From Mactromeris polynyma (Eukaryota; Mollusca; Bivalvia; Venerida; Mactridae): 64,000 nt of DNA. A model generated the notes under the pieces. That model had not been told where the DNA came from and made no database searches. It saw nothing but the letters and a program-made list of their open reading frames with translations. Positions 58,701 through 64,000 of the stretch are shown here, in pieces; the stretch's first letter is position 1, and every line of letters begins with the position of its first letter. The position numbers and the translations under genes were made by a program. The stretch spans positions 6,386,001 through 6,450,000 of the forward strand of contig JASFXZ010000008.1 of NCBI GenBank assembly GCA_032209605.1, read 5' to 3'.

Positions 58701-58855
58701 TAACTAAATTATTGTCTAAATGGTGTAAACCACCATAAGGAATATGACAATCATCGAATTAGAGTCCTATCTCAGCAACCGTATACAGTGGTAATATTTG
58801 TTGCAACATTTGTGAATACAATGTGCTTAGTTTGACTTTACTAACCATCCTCAGC

Positions 58856-59363
58856 CTTGGGGAAACGTGTAACAAACATAGGTCAGCTCGTATGCTTGGG
58901 GAAACGTGTAACAGACATAGGTCAGCTCGTATGCTTGGGGAAACGTGTAACAGACATAGGTCAGCTCGTATGCTTGGGGAAACGTGTAACATACATAGGT
59001 CAGCTCGTATGCTTGGGGAAACGTGTAACAGACATAGGTCAGCTCGTATGGTTGGGGAAACGTGTAACAGACATAGGTCAGCTCGTATGCTTGGGGAAAC
59101 GTGTAACAGACATAGGTCAGCTCGTATGCTTGGGGAAACGTGTAACAGACATAGGTCAGCTCGTATGCTTGGGGAAACGTGTAACAGACATAGGTCAGCT
59201 CGTATGCTTGGGGAAACGTGTAACAGACATAGGTCAGCTCGTATGCTTTGGGAAACGTGTAACAGACATAGGTCAGCTCGTATGCTTGGAGAAACGTGTA
59301 ACAGACATAGGTCAGCTCGTATGCTTAGGGAAACGTGTAACAGACATAGGTCAGCTCGTATGC
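58856..59363. repeat. 39-bp minisatellite, 13 copies
   Basis: CTTGGGGAAACGTGTAACAG and then ACATAGGTCAGCTCGTATG. A multiple of three, so plus frames stay open as 13-residue repeats (LGETCNRHRSARM). No splice or start context supports a gene. Confidence 0.95.
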
Positions 59364-60912
59364 TCGATTCCTTACTTCATCTGGAGTGAGCGCTAATGCA
59401 CAGTATTATGACGTGAACATGTTCAGCAATGTAAAACATCATAATAGTTTCTGCCAAAACCTAAACTTGCTGAGATTATTGTTCAACTTTATGTACAGGC
59501 GTGTATTAATGCACTCTACTGTCATAAAAAACAGCTAAACGTGACAACGCTATATAACCTAGTTTCACAGACGGGCGATACTTCAAACCGTAAATTTTAT
59601 AATTAACAGCAATAAGTAAGTGGCAAAGTAATATTAAACATGTAAATAACATACATAGATGCTGGTACATAAATCTTGTACATTCGTCAAATTTCATAAA
59701 TATACCAATATCGGTAATAGTTATTATGTTATGTAATTTATCTGATCGAAATTGACAAAAGGCACGTGCAAAAAAAACATTTAACATAATTATAAATACA
59801 TGCTTTCCCGCCATTTGTCACGCTGCTTCGTAAAAAACTCAATTCAATGTTCAATATTCAAATCAAATGAAATATCTATCAATCTATGATATCATGTATA
59901 TTCGGGGTTTACATTTAATATATTGACAACCACTTATGAACAAAACGAAAACACTTCAGAGTAAGCTACCACTTTCCTGTCATTTGATAAAATAAATCAA
60001 ACAGTTATTTGTGAAATTTTTCTTTAAAACAAACGTGTCTGGAGAGAAAACATAAAACGAGTTCTAGACACCGAAGTAAAGTCCAAAAAAAACCGACTGT
60101 CTACGTAGATACTGACTTCAACCATGTGTTTACACTAACGTTTGAATCTCCAACCGTCTCTTCCTCATTGCGTGACTTATGGCCTTGGCAGATTAGGTAA
60201 CTAGGCTTCGGAAACAAACGCGGAGAGATAAAATATTTCTTCACAAGACTTATTGCCTACGATGTTGGCAACGATATTGATGCAAACTCCTTAATAAGAG
60301 GGACGGTGAACGGATAAATTGAGCATTATCTTATTCGCCGCTTCGTTACAAGATATCCGCGTGCGCTAATCAAATTTTATTAGTTTTTTACTGATAAGCA
60401 ACTGAAATCCCGACTGTAAACAAAAAAGACACATGTTAATAAACACTGTTTACGTCTTGCTAAAATCGATAAGCCAGTTAATTCAAATCTTAATGATTAT
60501 GAAAGTAAAATAGATGGATATAAGCTCTACACTAAAATGTGTTTCTAACTAGTCACTATAATTATGTTACTGCTGTTAAAATATGTTTTTCTCCAAATCC
60601 GTTACATGTTATTGATTGTATACAGTTTTTATTCAAAATACAAGCATCAAATAAATTATGACATTGGTCTATGAGGATTACAACACGTTTGGTTGTGGTG
60701 TATCTCACATTTGTACAAATACTCCGAGCATTGTCATATGGAACACTTAGAAGAGCAGTTTAGTGTATATCTAAAGTCACAAGTAAGCATTTACAACATA
60801 TCCAGTTTTTTTCTGATATTCAGATTGACAAAAATCGTCACACATTCTGCCTATTTAATTGCACTAACCTTAAGTCATTCGTGATGACGCCTTTTGAGTC
60901 TTACAGTAAGAA
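59364..60912. other. Intergenic, nothing recognised
   Basis: AT-rich. No conserved ORF, array or RNA seen. Confidence 0.5.
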
Positions 60913-61429
60913 CAGTCTAGTCTGTGTCCAATATACGCACTAGTGCTATTGTCTGGTGTTGCGGTTCCAGTCCAGTCTGTGTCCAATATACGCACTAGTG
61001 CTATTGTCTGGTGTTGCGGCATGATCATGATTATGATACGGTTCCAGTCCAGTCTGTGTCCAATATACGCACTAGTGCTATTGTCTGGTGTTGCGGCATG
61101 ATCATGATTATGATACGGTTCCAGTCCAGTCTGTGTCCAATATACGCACTAGTGCTATTGTCTGGTGTTGCGGCATGATCATGAGTATGATACGGTTCCA
61201 GTCCAGTCTGTGTCCAATATACGCACTAGTGCTATTGTCTGGTGTTGCGGCATGATCATGAGTATGATACGGATCCAGTCCAGCCTGTGTCCAATATACG
61301 CACTAGTGCTATTGTCTGGTGTTGCGGCATGATCATGATTATGATACGGTTCCAGTCCAGTCTGTGTCCAATATACACACTAGTGCTATTGTCTGGTGTT
61401 GCGGCATGATCATGATTATGATACGGTTC
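60913..61429. repeat. 77-bp minisatellite, about 7 copies
   Basis: GTCCAATATACGCACTAGTG ... GCGGCATGATCATGATTATG then ATACGGTTCCAGTCCAGTCT. The first copy lacks the CATGATCATG segment. The unit holds the palindrome CATGATCATG. Confidence 0.93.
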
Positions 61430-62456
61430 GAACGGAAATATTTACTACTGTTCACCAAAAGTATTTCATTAAGCAGAGATATTATAGACTCCTACGGGTA
61501 TAAGTTGAGATTTTGGAAAATAATTAATACTTCCAATTGTTACACAGTTCCTAGTATGTTAAGGTATAAACTTCTCTATTCATACATATATTGTGACTCT
61601 AGTCCTTAAAGCTTATATCTAACAATGCCTTTGTCTGCTTCTTGGGTTTTTCGGCGCTGCTTCACTAACATGGCTTTACTATTTGTATATCAGTGTTGTG
61701 TAAATATATCAAATCTTACGTTAACCACTAAACCAACTTCTCCTTAACCGAAAAACGTAAGTTACATCGACGCGGATTGGTTAACATTTAATTAGATAAG
61801 GAGAGCGTTACCTTGTGGATTTCGGTGAATTTACCGAAATCCATTTTGGATCTGGAGTAACCAGCAATCGTTACTACTCTGCAATGTTTTATGTTGCACA
61901 ACAAATCTCAACCTACAAATTGCACAGGAATTAAAAAGCCTGCAGGAGAATTTCGCCCATGTTTTGCTAGTATTTGAGCTCACAATCTCTGGATAAGGAG
62001 CCTTGCGCTTCAACCCTAGATCACTGTTCCTACCCTGACCACTTTGCCTCTCTTGATCATTCGGACAACACACTGAGTATGTTAATCATACATTACACAG
62101 GATTTAAGCCGCAGCAATAGTTACTATTCGGTTTTGTTAAATACAATCGTACCCACTTTTTATATTGAATGACTAAACCTTAATTTATGTATGTAACATA
62201 CTAATTTAACACCAAAACACGGTGCTAAATATCAAATCGATGGCTAGTCTACAACCAAGATAAACTTCAAAATTAATTGACAGTATGATTATTTGAGTAT
62301 TGTATAAAATCGTAAGTGTTGTCTTCCGTGTAATAAGTGAGTGTTTGTAAAAGCTAGTACACCAAACATTAAAAGTTGCACATTATTCATTTTCAGCGGT
62401 TTTTGTACCTAAAGACATAAGCTTCAGTAAGTGTTCGCAATATGTTCCCATTCTGT
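61430..62456. other. Intergenic
   Basis: No gene recognised; a SINE-like piece lies at 61955. Confidence 0.45.
61955..62065 (-). mobile_element. Possible SINE remnant
   Basis: On the minus strand GGCAAAGTGGTCAGGG resembles an A-box and GTGAGCTCAAATAC a B-box, about 60 bp apart. Confidence 0.35.
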
Positions 62457-63867
62457 GGTTCACTACCGTATACATTTAACTCGCTCAACGTTCACTACCG
62501 TATACTCTGAACTCGCTCAATGTTCACTACCGTATACTCTGAACTCGCTCAACGTTCACTACCGTATACTCTTAACTCGCTCAATGTTCATTACCGTATA
62601 CTAACAACACGCTCAATGTTCATTACCGTATACTCACAACTCGCTCAATGTTCATTACCGTATACTCACAACTCGCTCAATGTTCACTACTGTATACTCA
62701 CAACTCGCTCAATGTTCATTACCGTATACCCACAACTCGCTCAATGTTCATTACCGTATAATCTGAACTCGCTCAATGTTCATTACCGTATACTCACAAC
62801 TCGCTCAATGTTCATTACCGTATAATCTGAACTCGCTCAATGTTCATTACCGTATACTCACAACTCGCTCAATGTTCATTACCGTATACTCTGAACTCGC
62901 TCAATGTTCACTACCGTATACTCTGAACTCACTCAATGTTCACTACCGTATACTCTGAACTCGCTCAATGTTCACTACCGTATACTCTGAACTCGCTCAA
63001 TGTTCATTACCGTATACTCTGAACTCGCTCAATGTTCATTACCGTATACTAACAACACGCTCAATGTTCATTACCGTATACTCACAACTCGCTCAATGTT
63101 CATTACCGTATAATCTGAACTCGCTCAATGTTCATTACCGTATACTCACAACTCGCTCAATGTTCATTACCGTATACTCTGAACTCGCTCAATGTTCATT
63201 ACCGTATAATCTGAACTCGCTCAATGTTCATTACCGTATACTCACAACTCGCTCAATGTTCATTACCGTATAATCTGAACTCGCTCAATGTTCATTACCG
63301 TATACTCACAACTCGCTCAATGTTCATTACCGTATACTCACAACTCGCTCAATGTTCATTACCGTATACTCACAACTCGCTCAATGTTCATTACCGTATA
63401 CTCACAACTCGCTCAATGTTCATTACCGTATACCCACAACCCCATAATGTTCATTACCGTATACTCACAACACGCTCAATGTTCATTACCGTATAATCTG
63501 AACTCGCTCAATGTTCATTACCGTATACTAACAACACGCTCAATGTTCATTACCGTATACTCACAACTCGCTCAATGTTCATTACCGTATACCCACAACT
63601 CGCTTAATGTTCATTACCGTATAATCTGAACTCGCTCAATGTTCATTACCGTATACTCACAACACGCTCAATGTTCATTACCGTATACTAACAACACGCT
63701 CAATGTTCATTACCGTATACTCACAACTCGCTCAATGTTCATTACCGTATACTCACAACACGCTCAATGTTTATTACCGTATACTCACAACACGCTCAAT
63801 GTTCATTACCGTATACTCACAACACGCTCAATGTTCATTACCGTATACTCACAACAGGCTCAGTGTT
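62457..63867. repeat. 32-bp minisatellite, about 44 copies
   Basis: Unit CTCGCTCAATGTTCATTACC then GTATACTCACAA, with recurrent variants at the end of the unit (CTCTGAAC, AATCTGAAC, CTAACAACACG, CCCACAAC). ORFs here cycle through frames every 96 bp and are artefacts. Confidence 0.95.
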
Positions 63868-64000
63868 AAAGACGTTGACAATTACGGCCTCCAGTGTATA
63901 CTGCATGAATTACAATTTCCTCCTATGTAATCTAATCTTGTTCAATTTCAAAGTTATATTTTGTAAATAAATAAATGTGATTAGTGAATTTTGTCATTTT

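Noticed and set aside
59506..59814. 102-codon minus-strand ORF with hydrophobic stretches
   Set aside because: No family resemblance, no splice or upstream context; AT-rich chance ORF.
62520..63970. Seven overlapping plus-strand ORFs of 60 to 113 codons
   Set aside because: They are the 32-bp array read in rotating frames; no independent coding signal.

Overview
Eukaryotic genomic DNA, most likely from a bivalve mollusc. The reasons are AT-rich sequence with GT-AG introns, two secreted globular-head C1q genes of the kind greatly expanded in bivalves, and a dense mix of tRNA-derived SINEs, MITEs, truncated LINEs, Harbinger-type DNA elements and minisatellites. I cannot name the species.

Left half (1 to 34,674, minus strand): one giant gene fills this half and runs off the left edge. 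By joining GT-AG sites that keep the frame I can chain 38 exons, about 13.7 kb of coding sequence or about 4,570 residues, without a stop. The protein starts with a signal peptide and is then built from at least eight copies of a module of about 420 residues, rich in glycine, that looks like a beta-solenoid. Extra domains sit in loops of the solenoid: an F5/8 type C (discoidin) domain near the N-terminus, a Cys-rich plus Thr-rich block in the middle, and a second galactose-binding-like domain near the left edge. The first three and the last modules are cut by many short exons. The central modules lie in exons of 717 and 4,590 bp with no introns. Its function is unknown; secretion and adhesion or matrix-like ligand binding are inferences.

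Centre (34,675 to 45,600): mostly intergenic and mobile DNA. There is a 5'-truncated non-LTR retrotransposon with an open reverse transcriptase ORF, a 1,091 bp non-autonomous Harbinger-like element, a 20-bp minisatellite, and a complete 1,466 bp Harbinger-type element with TIRs and a TAA target duplication. The last carries a MADF/Myb-like DNA-binding ORF but no transposase, and sits inside an old 21-bp repeat tract.

Right (45,600 to 50,000): two C1q-domain genes in head-to-head orientation, each with a leader/coiled-coil exon and a C1q exon joined by a phase-1 intron.

Far right (50,000 to 64,000): no host gene recognised. It holds five minisatellite arrays of three or more copies (71, 73, 39, 77 and 32 bp units), a decayed LINE tail, several MITEs including an inverted pair, and SINE fragments.
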